Source: Cymodocea nodosa (lineage: Eukaryota; Streptophyta; Magnoliopsida; Alismatales; Cymodoceaceae). Taken from it: a DNA stretch of 64,000 nt. Of the stretch, positions 33,145 to 45,689 are shown in pieces. The stretch is taken from contig CM072335.1 of the NCBI GenBank assembly GCA_036874045.1, forward strand, positions 20,095,501 to 20,159,500, in the 5' to 3' direction. Position numbers and translations under genes: made by a program. Every line of letters begins with the position of its first letter. The first letter of the stretch is position 1. Below the pieces are notes generated by a model. It was given only the letters and a program-made list of their open reading frames with translations. It did not search any database and was not told the origin of the DNA.

Positions 33145-36100
33145 TTAAATATTAGATAACCTATAGATACCAAGTTCTAATCGTAATTTTGAGAAAGTAT
33201 TTTCTTCTAAGGGTTTTGTAAATAGATTTGCTAATTGTTCTGTGGTAGTAATAAAATTTAATACTATTTTTCCTTTCATAACATTATCCCTTAGAAAATG
33301 ATGTCGGACTTCTATATGTTTTGCTCGTGAATGTAACACAGGATTTTTAGATAAACTTATTGCATAACTACTATCACAGAAAATCTTAGTTGGTTCATAG
33401 TCTAAATTAAAATCTTTTAAGGTTTGTCTAATCCACAAGATTTGAGCACAGTAAAGTGCAGCAGCTATATATTCATCTTCAATTGTAGATAATACTACAC
33501 AATTTTGCTTTTTGCTGAACCATGACAATAAAGAATTACCTAACAATTGACAAATGCCATTAGTGCTTTTTTTTTCAAACTTACATCCTGCGAAATCAGC
33601 ATCACTATAACCTACTAAGTTTAAAGAACTGTGTTTAAAGTAAAACAGTCCAAAATTGATGGTTCCTAATAGATATTTAAAAATTCGTTTAACAGCAAGT
33701 AGGTGTGATTCCTTAGGATTAGATTGATATCTAGCATAAGTACACACACTAAACATAATATCTAGTCGGCTAGCTGTTAAATAGAGTAATGAACCAATCA
33801 TACTTCTATATTGTTTTACATCTACAGTTTTTCCAGAGTCATCTTTATCCAACTTGGTGATAGTACTCGTTGGTGTATTCTTTGTTTTAGTGTTGTCTAA
33901 ACCAAACCTCTTTAATAAATCTTGAGTATATTTTTCTTGTGAAATAAAAGTAACCTGATCTAATTGCTTAATTTGTAAGCCTAGGAAAAATGATAGTTCA
34001 CCCATCATACTCATTTCAAATTGATTAGTCATGTCTTTCGAAAAGGACTCAACTAATTTATCATTTGCTGCTCCAAATATGATGTCATCTACATAGATTT
34101 GAACTAATAATATATCTTTTTCAATCTTCTTGATAAAAGAGTGTGATCTGCCTTTCCCATAGAATACCCCTTTTTCCATAAGAAATTTAAATAATCTTTC
34201 ATACCAAGACCTAGGAGCTTGTTTAAGGCCATATAGTGCTTTCTTAAGCTTGTAAACATACTCAGGATGTTTTGAATCTTCAAAACCTAGAGGTTGTTTT
34301 ACATACACTTCTTCTTTTATAAATCCATTTAAAAAAGCAGTCTTAACATCCATTTGATATAATTTGAAATCCATATAACAAGCATAAGCTAACAAAATTC
34401 GTATTGATTCTAGTCTAGCAACAGGAGCAAATGTTTCATCATAGTCAATTCCTTCCTCTTGCTTGTAACCTTGAGCAACTAATCTAGCTTTATTTTTAAC
34501 TATATGTCCATCTTGATCTACTTTGTTTCTAAATACCCACCTTGTTCCTATTATGGACTGATTTTCAGGTGGTGGAACTAGATCTCATACCTCATTTCTT
34601 ATAAATTGATTTAGCTCATCTTGCATAGCTAAATACCAAAATTCATCTTCTAAGGCATCTTCAATTTTCTTAGGTTCTAGCAAAGAAACAAATGAATAAG
34701 CACCACAGATGTTGACTACTGATGACCGAGTTTTAACTCCTTGATTAGGATCGCCTATTATCTGATCAATAGGATGAGATGAAGAATAACGCCAATTTCT
34801 ATGTTGTTCCACATTTTCTATAGGTATGATATTATTTTCTTCTACATTTTCATCATTCAAACTTAGATTTCTTAGTCCGTCAAATAATCTCTCAATTTCT
34901 CTATCAACATCATTTGGTACTATTTCTGGGAGAATTTCTGAATCAAAGTTTTCAGCATGTCTTAAATCCAAATGAGAATTTTCATGAAATTTCACATGTA
35001 GGGTTTCCTCAATGGTTTTTGTTGATTTATTATAAACTCTATATGCTTTACTTCTAATGGAATAACCAACAAAAATACCTTCATCCAATTTGGCTTTAAA
35101 TTTGTCTCTTCATTCCTTAGTGTTTAAAATAAAACACTTACAGCAAAAGGGTTTTAAATAACTTATTTTGGGAACCCTATTATACCATATCTCATAAGGA
35201 GTTTTATCTAAAATTGGTCTTAGATGTACTCTATTTATAACATAGCATGCTGTATGAACTACTTCTGCCTAGAGAAATAAGGGTAACTTATTCTCATTTA
35301 ACATGGTTCTGGACATTTCCTGAAGTGATCTGTTTTTACGTTCTACTATCCCATTTTGTGAAGGAGCTCTTGGAAATGAGTACCTATGATCTATGCCTAA
35401 TTCTTCACAAAAGGTGTCCATTTGATCATTATCAAATTCTGTACCATGATCACTCCTAAGTTTTTAAATTTTAACATTTTGCTCATTCTGAACTTTATTA
35501 CAGAATATCTTAAATATTTCAAAAACTTCAGTTTTATTAGCTAGAAAATAGACCCAAGTGAATGTAGAATAGTCATCAACTAGTACAAAAGCATAATGTT
35601 TACCTCCTAGACTGGTTGTTCTAGTAGGTCCAAATAAATTCATATGCACTAGTTCTAATACTCTTTTACTTGTTATTTCATTTAAGTTTTTAAAGGATGT
35701 TTTATGTAATTTACCTAGTTGACATGCATCACACATAAACTCTTTTGAGTACTTAATACTAGGTAAACCTCTAACTAGATTCTTTTTAGACAACTTTTGT
35801 AATAATTTTAAGTTTGAGTGTCCTAGCCTTCTATGCCATAAAATGACTTCATCTGATTTTGCAATTAAGCAAGCATTGTCTTTAATAATATCAGAAGGAA
35901 AATTTAGAATACAAATAGATCCTTTCTTGTATGCAGTGAATAAAATTTCGTTTGTAGACATGTCCATAATTTTGTAGGAATCTTTTTCAAAAATTACTCT
36001 GTAAATCTTCATTAAAACAGGAACACTCAATAAATTAAAACCTAAGTTTTCCACTAATAAGACATCATTTATAAAGCATTTCTCAGTTACCTGAACCTTG

Positions 36101-36222
36101 CTAGACCCAAGGATATTTGTTTTACTTTTATTTCCAAAGGTAACTTGTCTATTCTTGGTTTTTGTTATTTCTGTAAGTAATCGTATATCTCTAGTCATGT
36201 GGCTAGATGCTCCACTGTCCAT
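33145..36222 (-). pseudogene. pol: pol of B: protease, integrase, reverse transcriptase, RNase H
   Basis: One frame throughout. Protease DSGASSHMT at 36222; pre-integrase finger LWHRRLGH...CDACQLGK; integrase from about 35650, whose first catalytic Asp is Asn (codon 35638-35640, HMNLFGPT). Stops: TAA (CAA elsewhere) at the start of KLRSDHG near 35464, TAG at 35269-35271, TGA (CGA in R and D) near 35109 and TGA at 34585-34587. Reverse transcriptase has [27 protein letters not shown] and an intact YVDD near 34090; an added G (34167-34170) and a lost T (34135-34138) change about a dozen residues and then restore the frame. RNase H keeps [24 protein letters not shown] and [11 protein letters not shown]. 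About 1030 codons with few lesions. Confidence 0.9.
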
Positions 36223-36979
36223 TATCCATTTTGATTTGTGTACCTACAAAACAGTCAAAAAGAGATTTTATCTCTTGGAACCCATTTTTGAGTAGGTCCA
36301 AGAATTTTAGAGAGAGTCATATCAAAATAATCCATGTTTTTAGACTTCAACTTATCTATTTTCTGATAATTATTCTTGCGTTTCTTTTTCTTAGTGTTAT
36401 AATTATCAGAACATTTGTCTCTATGTAAATTAGAGTTGAAATTTTCATTTCTAACATTACTTGATTTCCAATATCCGATATTCTTTAAATATGAAGAAAA
36501 TTGATCAAGAATATTAAGATTCTCAAATGTCTTAGCTTGATTCTTTTAAAGATTTCTTTTGAAATTCTTACATCGTGTGCTATCATTTATATGCTGCATT
36601 TTATCAACTTGCACATATTTTTCTCCCTTTTTAATCACACACGGAATAGTTTTTCTCTTACTATTCTTAGTACTAGAAATAAAGACATTATTTTTAGCAA
36701 TACCATCATGTAATATATAATTTTCAGAAGATGCATCGTGTAAACCAATACCATGTTTTTCTACATTTGATATTTTACTACTAAGTTCATTTGTTATAGT
36801 TTGACTATTATTCTATTTACTTAATATAGCATTTTGATTGCATACTTTAATCTTTAACACATCAATTTCTGAATTTAAATCAGTAATAGTCAATTCCAGT
36901 TTTTCAATTTCACAAATCATTTTCTTCTTATCATCAATTAAATTTTCATAATCAACATGCAATTTTCTTTCTATAGCAG
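36223..36979 (-). pseudogene. gag: C-terminal tail of gag in B
   Basis: It matches D gag from about 55985 to 56740: KSKMGS-like end before protease, an Asn/Lys-rich linker, and a coiled-coil tail. The 5' two thirds, with capsid and zinc knuckle, are missing: the frame runs straight into LTR sequence at 36979/36980. Confidence 0.78.
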
Positions 36980-37469
36980 TGAACACTTATCCTTTAACTC
37001 TTCGAGTTTTTGCACCTGCAAAATACGTGACTAAACAAAGAAACTTATCTGTTCGTTAGTCCTTTTTTAAAACTCGAACAGTTATCTATCTATGCATATA
37101 AAAACTCGATCAGTTATCTAACTATTCGATTTTTCATTACCAAACGCACATGAAAAACACGTGATAACTTAAAACATTAAAAACACACGTGTAGATAACC
37201 TTAACTATACGAGTTTTTAACATAAAGTATTTGACAAAAACGAAACGTTAACTATCTAAAAGTTTAACTATCCGAAACATTAACTATCCGAAAGTTTAAA
37301 TATCCGAAAGTTTAACTATTGCAAATCTAACTCTTCAGAAATCTTTAATTTATCCAACATAAAGATGAAACTTTCTGGTAATCTATTAATTATTATACTT
37401 AGAGAATATTATGTAGACTTATTTAAATACGTTAATAAAATATATATCATCAAAATTAAATAACTAACA
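36980..37469 (-). repeat. Truncated 5' LTR of B
   Basis: It matches the U3 and TATA part of the 3' LTR (about 27750-28235), outer end CTAACA at 37469. R and U5 are deleted together with the primer site and gag start. The join reads GAACACTTATCC, and a short overlap of gag and LTR wording there suggests illegitimate end-joining. Confidence 0.82.
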
Positions 37470-38425
37470 TCCACCAAAGTAAATAATTTATGTACACGTG
37501 AGCAAGAAGAACATGAAATGGGTCATGCATTTTTTGTAGACCTATGATATTTATGGTGAACATTAATGATATAGTGGTGGAACAACTAAAAACTAAAAGA
37601 TGTAAGATCCTAAAACTAAAACATTAAAAATTGTATTGGCACATAAGTCAAATGATTAAAAAAAATTGATTATAACAATTATACATTTTCATGAAAATGA
37701 CTTTTCTTGCCCTTCTGATTAGCGCATTTCTTCTGCAATTTAACTTTCTGTTTTATTTTTCTCGTGTTTCCGGCAATGAAGTGAAGTGATTATTGAAGTA
37801 GGTGGTATCTCCATACAGACTTCACCATTTGCGTAATGGTGTAAGTATGATAGAAACCTAATTTCATGTCGTCTTATTTTTTTCTATTTCTTGACTTCAT
37901 CCTAAGGTATTTCATGTTATTATATTTTTGTTCAGTGCTAAATGTGAGTATTGAACTAGATGCCAGGCAGTGCTTAGTAATTAAAATAAATTCTAATATT
38001 CTAATCTCTGCCGAAAAATATGCATTGTCTTATTCAAAGAAAATAACCAGGCTTGAAGTTGTAATTGATGTTGGACATTTTAGTTGTATTTAGAATATTT
38101 AGAAGAAAAAATAATATCAAAAGAGCTTATATTTGCATGCTTAGAATCTCATTATGGAAATGAAAAAATAGATGATTATGATCTAATATGGAAATTGGAA
38201 TCTCATTGTGGGAAGTAAGGAATAAAATAAATATGATCATTATGATCTAATAAGGAATGTAGACATATGTATTCAATTATCTAATATGATCTAATAAGGA
38301 ATTATGATTAAAATGAATACATGATTGATGAAGGAACCAAGTTTCAATATGGTAGGAATAATTTAAATATGTAGTGCAAATAAAATAGGTTTAACATAAA
38401 TATGTATTCAATTGTATAACATAAA
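37470..38425. other. Unassigned AT-rich DNA
   Basis: No known domain. Short direct repeats of TATGATCTAATAAGGAAT lie near 38170-38300. It may be the inner part of the Harbinger remnant that follows. Confidence 0.35.
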
Positions 38426-38859
38426 TATTATCTCGTTGATTTTGATTATCCAGATGTTGCTGGATTTCTTACACCTTATCGAACAAGGTACCATATTCCA
38501 CAATTTCATAATTTACAAAATAAAGGGAGAGAAGAAAATTTCAATTATCTCCACTCTTTATTGAGATATATGTCATAGAATATATATTTGGTGTTTGAAA
38601 ACAAAGATGAACAATTCTTAATGTCATACTTTCCTTTGACTACAAAACACAAGTTATGATCATGATAACTTATATGATATTAAACAACTTCATAAAGGAG
38701 AGGTAAGAAATGGATGAAGTTGCTTTAAATGAATGGATGACTGATAATAGATTAGGACGTGAAGACAATGAGGATAATGTAGAGGAAGTTGAAATGTTAG
38801 ATGATAATCAAATGGGACAACTTATGTTGGGTTGGAATTATGAATTATTATTATTGTAA
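38426..38859 (+). pseudogene. PIF/Harbinger transposase C-terminal remnant
   Basis: The frame reads YYLVDFDYPDVAGFLTPYRT, then RYHIPQFHNLQNKGREENFN, the pattern of the PIF/Harbinger DDE nuclease around its second catalytic Asp (LVD), followed by YLHSLLRYMS, a TAG, and IYLVFENKDEQFL where functional proteins carry the catalytic Glu in ERxFGVLK. After further stops, an acidic C-terminal end starts at 38710 (MDEVALNEWM) and stops at 38857-38859. The N-terminal half is absent. It is not the partner of the transposase at 61960, which keeps the other half, though both are of one superfamily. Confidence 0.7.
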
Positions 38860-38985
38860 TTTTGTGAACAATGTTGTGAAATTGTTAAATGTCTTTCCTT
38901 ATTTATTATTGTTATGTAGTTTGTATGCATTTGTTTCTTATTTCTATAAGAAGGAACACTAACACTTGTACATTATCTTACCAAA

Positions 38986-41900
38986 TGTTGACACCCAACT
39001 TTTCAAACTCGTTGTATGACTACTAGCCCTTTTGCTGGCCTTACCATCTATAACTCCTTTCACATATGTCCATTGACGTGTAGTTCCTATCTTTAGGCTT
39101 TGGAGACTATTTCGTTCTCCACCTTAGACCAAAAATGGCCCCTTTGACCCTTAAGTGAATTTCAAAAGAAAAGAGAGAGAGAGAGAATTTTGATCTAACA
39201 GGATTTCCCTTTGTCGAGATCAAAGGAAATTTTCAATCTAACTGAATAAATTTCGGTCAAACCAAAATTTCGGTTTGACCAAAAGAAGTGAAATTCGATC
39301 TCAACTGAATTTTTGCTTCAATTTGATTAGAATAATCTTTCGTTAAACCAAAATCACAGAGAAAATGAAAAGTTTTAGTTGGAGGAGAAAAATATTGTCC
39401 AGTCGAACTGTTGTGCATCCTTCATTTCATTGCTTGCCATGCTAACTTCACAGGTCTTTTTCTTGATCTACTAAAGTTCACCTCTTTTCGGTTCAACCAA
39501 ATTATACCAATCCTTCGCCGATAATGCAAACTCTTCATTTTTAATCATTCACCACGTCAATGTGATCAAGATATTTCCAATTTGATAGTCTAGATCACTC
39601 CCTATCTATCAACGGTCGAAATTTTGACATTTTATCAAATAAATCACATCTCCCTTACTTATCATCCAATAGTCATGTTTTAATCAGATAATCAACAATG
39701 AGGATCCTTTCACCCAAATTAAATCTTAGTCGTTGAATCGTTTAAGTTGTCGTCCTCCCAATGGCACTGAATCTTGCTAGTCACTCCTCCCAGTCCGACA
39801 ATTATTCCACTTGCCATCACATTGTCGACATCCATGGTGCATCAATACGAGAGTCTATATCATCGTCCTCGTTCATGGAAGTATAAAAGAGAATTTCTTT
39901 TCGAAAGATGACACCCCCTAGACACTTAGCGAAATTTTGGATTTTTAGAACCCACCTCTATTACTTCTAACAACACCATTCACTCATTTCAACAATATTG
40001 TCCACCTACAAAAACCATTCTTTCACGTCAACAAAACTCTAGAGAACCACATCTCGTCGTCTTTGCGCAACCCCTTGCTTGGAAAATGCTATCGCCCACT
40101 TTCGTCGAGTTGAATCCTCTATTTTCACCACCATGCCATCACTACCCACTCTACCTCTTAGAGATTCTCTCTCTGTCATTTGGCTGACATTGTCAACCTC
40201 CACCTACATCGAGCACCCCTTAGGCCAAACTTCAACCATACGCTATCCCTATGTCATCACTATTTCTTCCATGCAAGTAAAATCCTTGGGCTGAAACAGG
40301 GGATAGATTGTATTAGTTTGTTCACTGTTCATTTATTTTCCCTTGTGTCACTTTTTGGTTATGGGATAGCAACAAACGACTCAGATTAAACCACGTCACC
40401 CCCCTTTTGGTTGAAATACATTGATTTGCATGCCATATTTTGATCATTTATAACTTGAAATTCAACCACTATGTCTCTTTGAAATTTTAATATGTTATAA
40501 ATTCGACATTAACTTTTTAAACAAGATAAAGATAGAACAAATCCGATCTTTAAATCAAAAGTTATTTAACTTTAATTTGCCATAACTTTTTGACTTACAT
40601 CTTTCTACTTTGTCTAGGTATTTTTTTTTTTTTTATAGACTCAATAGTTGGATCTAAATGGGTTTTTAGTACGTTGAAGCTCAGTTAATATGCTATCCAA
40701 CACATACTTCAGATTTGAAATCTACCTAATGGACTGAAAGATTCGAATCAATAAACATTACCCTATAGCATTGACTACCTACACTACACATTTGTTGAAT
40801 CCTAATTTTTCATACATAGTGTATTTGAGATGATTTTCATCTGGTAATTTTCTATCAAAATGGACTTCCCAAGTTTTCTATGCTTTTCTGATTCATATTT
40901 GAGGAGTAACGATTTTCCAAACTTGGATTTTTACATGCATTTTTTTATTAGAATTACAATCGAACTTGGGATTTCACCAACTATTCTCTCTAACTTGGTA
41001 ACAATCCTCATGATTTTATATTTTTTCCTATTTAAAATTTAAGTAAGCTTTCAAAAGAGGCGTAAATGACCTAAATCTATATTTCCTCTTTAGAGAAAAA
41101 ATTCTCTCAAACTAGAGTACGCACTACGTCTAATAACTAGAGGTGCATGTATCTATCTATCAATCATTTCACTACAATTCATAATCTTCCACACGTCTTA
41201 CATTTTTTTGCCATAGCTTAGGCTTTGTGCTTTCCGTCAAAATTTATTTCACCTTAATATGATTTTTTACATTTAGTTGTTACACTTTGAAAGTGACAAA
41301 TATCTTCTACATAGTGTAGAAATTACTACCATGACCCTTTCAAGCTTGATTTAGTTTCTTGCTCTTATGGATTTTTCAAATATGTGATCTATATTTTTTC
41401 TCGAAAAGTTGACTCTTGACCTTTCATTTTTATATTTATTTGCATTATTTTGATGTGTGGTTAGAGACTTTTGATTTTTCAAAAATCACTAATACCGCAA
41501 ATAGGTTTTCTACCTTAATGTACACTTACTGAATTTGTTGTAGTGACCACATCCCTAAAAGGTCTTAACGTTTTTATTTTATATTTTTGTATGAATTTAG
41601 ATCTATTAAAGTTTCTTTTTCCTTTTGAATCACATCTTTCCTATCAATATACTTTTTCCTGGAGTTTTTCAAATGTCTAAATTGGTTAGTAGATTCTACC
41701 ATATCCTTATTTTGTGTCTTTTTTTCTCACGATGTTCATTGCCTTGGACCATTTAATATTTTCACTACATATTTTTCAAATAGAGTGACATGATTTAGAA
41801 TTCAAAAGTGCATGTTATTTTGCTTTTATGTGTATGTCATCACTTTTATTGACATATATACTTGTCATTTTCATAGGATTCAAGATTTTTATTGGTTTTT

Positions 41901-42775
41901 ATCACATGCAATTGAAATTAAGAGTGAAGTTACACGTGTCACCTACTATGTCATCTTGCCAACAACTTTAAAATATATTATATAGAAATTAAGCATATTT
42001 AATAGAATTATAGAAAGATATGTAACACTTCTAAACTACTTCTCATCTCATTGATTAGAGAAATTCCCCAACTCTAAGAACATAATCAAATTAGCATCAT
42101 TTCCTTTAGCCAAGTCAAACTATAAGAATGCATTTGGCACCTCATATAAGGTTAAGATCATGCTCACACACCTTAGTTTCCTTTTCATCTCTTAGGGGAA
42201 TTTCATAATTCTCCTTTCTTTAGGCTATTACTTAGATTTTGTATTTTAAACAAGCGATAACTAGTTTAATCATCTTAAAATTCATCAAGATAATTCTTTT
42301 GAGAAAGCATGGATAGACATATCTTTTTTACATGTCTCAAAGTTATCTTGTATTTGCATCATGTGTTGCTTGCCATTTTTATAGACATATCTTTGTTTGG
42401 TTGCACCATGCTTAGGCTATTCAAACTAAGATCATATAGGACTCACTCTCCACTCACTACATGAGTAGGACATGCTCACACAACTTTCTTCTAGGTCTCT
42501 AGTTCTATTATCCATTTAGGTATAAATACCTATTTTTTCATTTTTTTTACTTTTACACAAAAGTAGATATTTGCATACATCATTTTATTTGCATACCTAA
42601 GGACACCTAAGCCACTAAGAATTTGAGTGTGTAGGGTGCTTAATACCTTCCCTACATGTACTTAGAATACTTACTCAGATTCTCTAGTTAGTAAACCTTC
42701 ATAGACCTATTCACTTTATATACATTCATGTATGGTACTTTGGTTTTTCCTAGTCTTCCCTTATATTAGACTAGG
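38986..42775 (+). repeat. Probable Tat-lineage Ty3/gypsy LTR (about 3.8 kb)
   Basis: It starts TGTTGACACCCAACTTTT and ends before a degenerate arginine-type primer site. Near the end it has GGGTGCTTAATACCTTCCC (42635) and GGTTTTTCC ahead of TAGGTGGTGACTCC, the wording of Tat/Ogre LTR ends. Length is within the range of Tat LTRs. Inside are a GA microsatellite (39172-39186), a small hairpin GGTCAAACC...GGTTTGACC near 39254-39281 and no credible gene. Confidence 0.5.
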
Positions 42776-42785
42776 TGGTGACTCC
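42776..42785 (+). other. Degenerate Tat-type primer binding site
   Basis: TGGTGACTCC against TGGCGACTC, the site used by Tat/Ogre elements; one C to T change. Confidence 0.45.
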
Positions 42786-43439
42786 ATCTTCCCTCCTTCT
42801 TCTAGGGTCTTTGCTAATATTCTTCTTTTTATGACTTAGGCATAGCATTACACTAGACATCTAAACTCTACAATAACCTCTAATGTATGCCATAATATAT
42901 CACTATAATATATGATAATTATTTCAATAAAGGAACACAATGGCATGAATCGGAAAGGAATTCCAATTGTAAAGCTACTTAGTTGCATGTGATTCACTAA
43001 AATGAACTTGCATTACAATTCTATGGAAAGATTTTATTTAAACTAATAAGAAGAATTCCAAAGTTTTACTACATAAGAGATTGTCATTAATCAAAGTTAT
43101 CTATTTCTCTATTATGTAAATGGTGGACAACCCCCATGTTCTCTACTATAATTCTCCATAGTTTTCTAGAGTTGTTTTCATTTTGTTTATTTTAATTATT
43201 TACATGATACAATGATAAAAAACATCATGTATTGTTATTGTAATCAAAATATTTATTTGTCATTGCAATTTTTATTTATCTATCATGTATTTATTTCTCT
43301 ATCTGTTAATTTCTACTTTAGATAATTTAGAAATTTGGTTATGTGCTAGATAATCCTATTTAGGTGTTCTAACTAATCTTTTAGTATTGGGAGAATGAAT
43401 CCATGCGCTCATAAACTTATGACATGTACTAAATTCAAA
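42786..43439. other. No gene seen
   Basis: AT-rich stretch after the primer site, possibly the gypsy leader. No domain or repeat recognised. Confidence 0.35.
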
Positions 43440-44060
43440 AGGTTAAGACTACATACCAATTCTAATATTTTATTATTAGTTTTGATGATACTTGAAGTTG
43501 TCGATAGATGAAGTTGAACTAGTTGCTCCTCTTTACAATCGCCAATGAGTACTCCTCTTTTCCTTTACCATTGGTATTCAGATTATGATGCTCTACTTTT
43601 CTTTTATAATACTTGTCCATATTGCAAATGCACTCTAGTTGCAAGGATGTGCCTTGTGACGTGCATTATGGTGCCTATGTTTATGGATACATGCTCCAAT
43701 CCTAAATTTAAATTCTTAGTAACCACTAAGCACGCAAAGCCATGTTCATAGAGAAAAGAATAACCGTTTAGCTAACTCCACGGACTAACTTCATTGAGTT
43801 AAGAGATAACTCAACGGAGTGACCTCGGTTACTATTTTCAACTTAACAAACTAACCTCGTTGAGTTAATAGTTAACTCAATAGATTAGCTCAAGCTTCTA
43901 AATCTTAACTCCACAGACTAAGTTCATTGAGTTATCTATAACTCAACGGAGTGACCTTATATTCTTATTACTTGCTTCATGGAGTTATAGTGTAACTCAA
44001 CGGACTAACTCCATTGAGTTATCACTTAGGTAATTTTCTTCAAAAAACTTACTTCTCATA
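43440..44060. repeat. LTR-like segment with TAACTCAACGGA motifs
   Basis: TTTTGATGATACTTGAAG near 43478 is like a Sirevirus LTR start. From 43770 to 44030 at least nine alternating TAACTC(C/A)A(C/T)GGA and TCATTGAGTTA motifs form imperfect palindromes. The motif differs from the TCGAA type in B, D and F but has the same layout. Confidence 0.5.
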
Positions 44061-44459
44061 TTAACTTCTCTATTTCATTCCTGCTATCCATCAATGTAAT
44101 AACAGTTAAATACATAGTTATTCATGCAATTAAATTAATGTTGATAGAGAAAAATCACATCATTTCAATTCATCTACAATTATCACATTTCATACAGTAT
44201 TTTAATTTTCAAACAAGTATATATATATATATAGTGTTTCAATATAATTTTGTAATTACATCACTTCATTCACAATCATAATTTCAAACAATAGTTTGAT
44301 TCTCAAAACATATATATATATTTGTAGTTTTAATTTATAGACAATTCAGTCATTTAAACCAATATAGATTCACTTTTTTCACATTCACTCTCCTTTCTTT
44401 AATTCTTCTACTTCCTTCTAGAGTTTTTCTAATTAAGTTATATGATCTGAAGTTGACAA
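44061..44459. other. No gene seen
   Basis: AT-rich, with a TA microsatellite at about 44219-44233 and another near 44310-44322. Nothing else. Confidence 0.4.
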
Positions 44460-45680
44460 AGATTCTCTAGAAGATCTAGTAGTGGTGTTAGTAGTAGTAG
44501 TAGCAGTAGTTGCAATAGTAGTAGTAGTCCCATAATTTCTATATTCTTTCACAGAAATGGCCATTGATCTCATCTTCTTTGATGTTCATTTCCTGAAATC
44601 AATGCCTTCAACCATCAGTGATGCTATTGCATCTCCATAAAATAATTTTTTTTTACAGCTTTAATCTTGGAGAGGAATACCTTACACCAATTGACTTGTA
44701 TTTTGTTCACAACTGCATAAGTAGCCCACTTGACAAATTAACTCAACTCTATGTTGTGACCTTATCTTTGGTAAATAGCTTTCAATAAAATATTAGCCAC
44801 CATGTGTGCTTTTCCTTTTAAGTACTTCATTCTATTTAGAAGTGGCATACGAGGATCAATGGTTAAATACTATTTCACTTCCTAATTTGTCCATTCCATA
44901 GTAATTATGTTTTTTAGAATTTCTATTCCTTCATTCTTCAATCCCAACAAGTTTTGAAGGAGCTTAGGTGTTAACTGTATATCAACATCCTCCGCATTTG
45001 AAATTAGAATTCCTTCTTCCTCTCTCAAGTTAACATAAAAGCTAGGCATTAAATTTCATACACTACATGCCCACTTGCTTTTGGAATTAATTCTAGTAGG
45101 CTTTAGAATTCAAATAAATCTCTAATGTCTTCCATTCCTAACCAGTTTATTGACCTATTATAAATAATATCATACCCCTTGATTTCTTGATATTTTAAAT
45201 ATGCTTCCTAACTCCTAAAAGAAACAACATTCATATATGTCACTACAAAAGGGTCAGGAAATTAGTTTATTACTTCTTGCTCCATAGGGGTTTGTTCTTC
45301 CATTTCCTCTTTTATTTGCTAAGGTTACTATTGAGGTGAGGGGTTGTCTGAAGATTCCTGTTCTGGTTCATCTCCTAATTGTAGGGGAGAGTTGGTAGCA
45401 CTCTCCACACTCTTCTCCTTTAAACTTTGGAGAAAATCTTGTAGAGTTTCCCCTTTAGTGGAATCTTCCAAATCCCCTTTTTAAGTAATTTCTTTTTTTA
45501 CTTCTTCTTCTTTTTCCTCTTCTCCAATCTCCACAATCATAGTCTTTTTTGAATCTGTGGATGATTGGGTGGTAGATTCAAGTACATTCTCTTCTACCTT
45601 TCTAGTTTCTTCTTCTTCTTCTTCCTCTTGTTGCTGCTTTGCTTGTTGTTGCTTGTTTAAAATGAAAAAGTTCATAATAT
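44460..45680 (-). pseudogene. C-terminal half of a diverged third ORF (element E)
   Basis: The minus strand starts with KKQQQ-like residues and an acidic run (EEEEEEETRKVEENVLES, 45675-45481), then MEDIRDLFEF, EEGILISNAED, IQLTPKLLQNLLGLKNEGI, MPLLNRMKYLKGKAHMVANI and YAVVNKIQVNWCKVF. Each has a counterpart in F and B (MAHIRELFEF, IYLTPDLLYQVLGL, RLLNDLNGQAHFIAKIL, INNIQVNWYDIF), but identity is low. Several stops. E is thus a distant relative whose third ORF kept the same domain. Confidence 0.65.
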
Positions 45681-45689
45681 TAACAATTA

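Larger units (their letters stand above)
26962..37469 (-). mobile_element. Sirevirus B, the best preserved copy
   Basis: Read from the right: a truncated 5' LTR (37469-36980), the end of gag, protease-integrase-reverse transcriptase-RNase H in one frame (36222-33145), the spacer, the third ORF (31150-28574), polypurine tracts and the full 3' LTR (28235-26962). The 5' half of gag, the primer site and the inner part of the 5' LTR are deleted. Flanks (TACTG left, TCCAC right) do not form a target duplication, so one end has changed since insertion. Lesions are mainly single stop codons. Confidence 0.88.

Noticed and set aside
35247-36713. Plus-strand ORFs within B
   Set aside because: Shadows of pol and gag on the other strand; translations have no domain.
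40079-40389. Two overlapping ORFs inside the Tat-like LTR
   Set aside because: Low-complexity Ser/Thr/Pro-rich translation of LTR DNA, no domain, no partner frame.
43545-43751. ORF MSTPLFLYHWYSD... of 68 codons
   Set aside because: Cysteine-rich but without a regular finger spacing; sits in LTR-like DNA; no support.
45481-45675. Glu-rich 64-residue ORF as an independent gene
   Set aside because: It joins in the same strand and order with MEDIRDLFEF and the rest of the third ORF of E, so it is part of that pseudogene.
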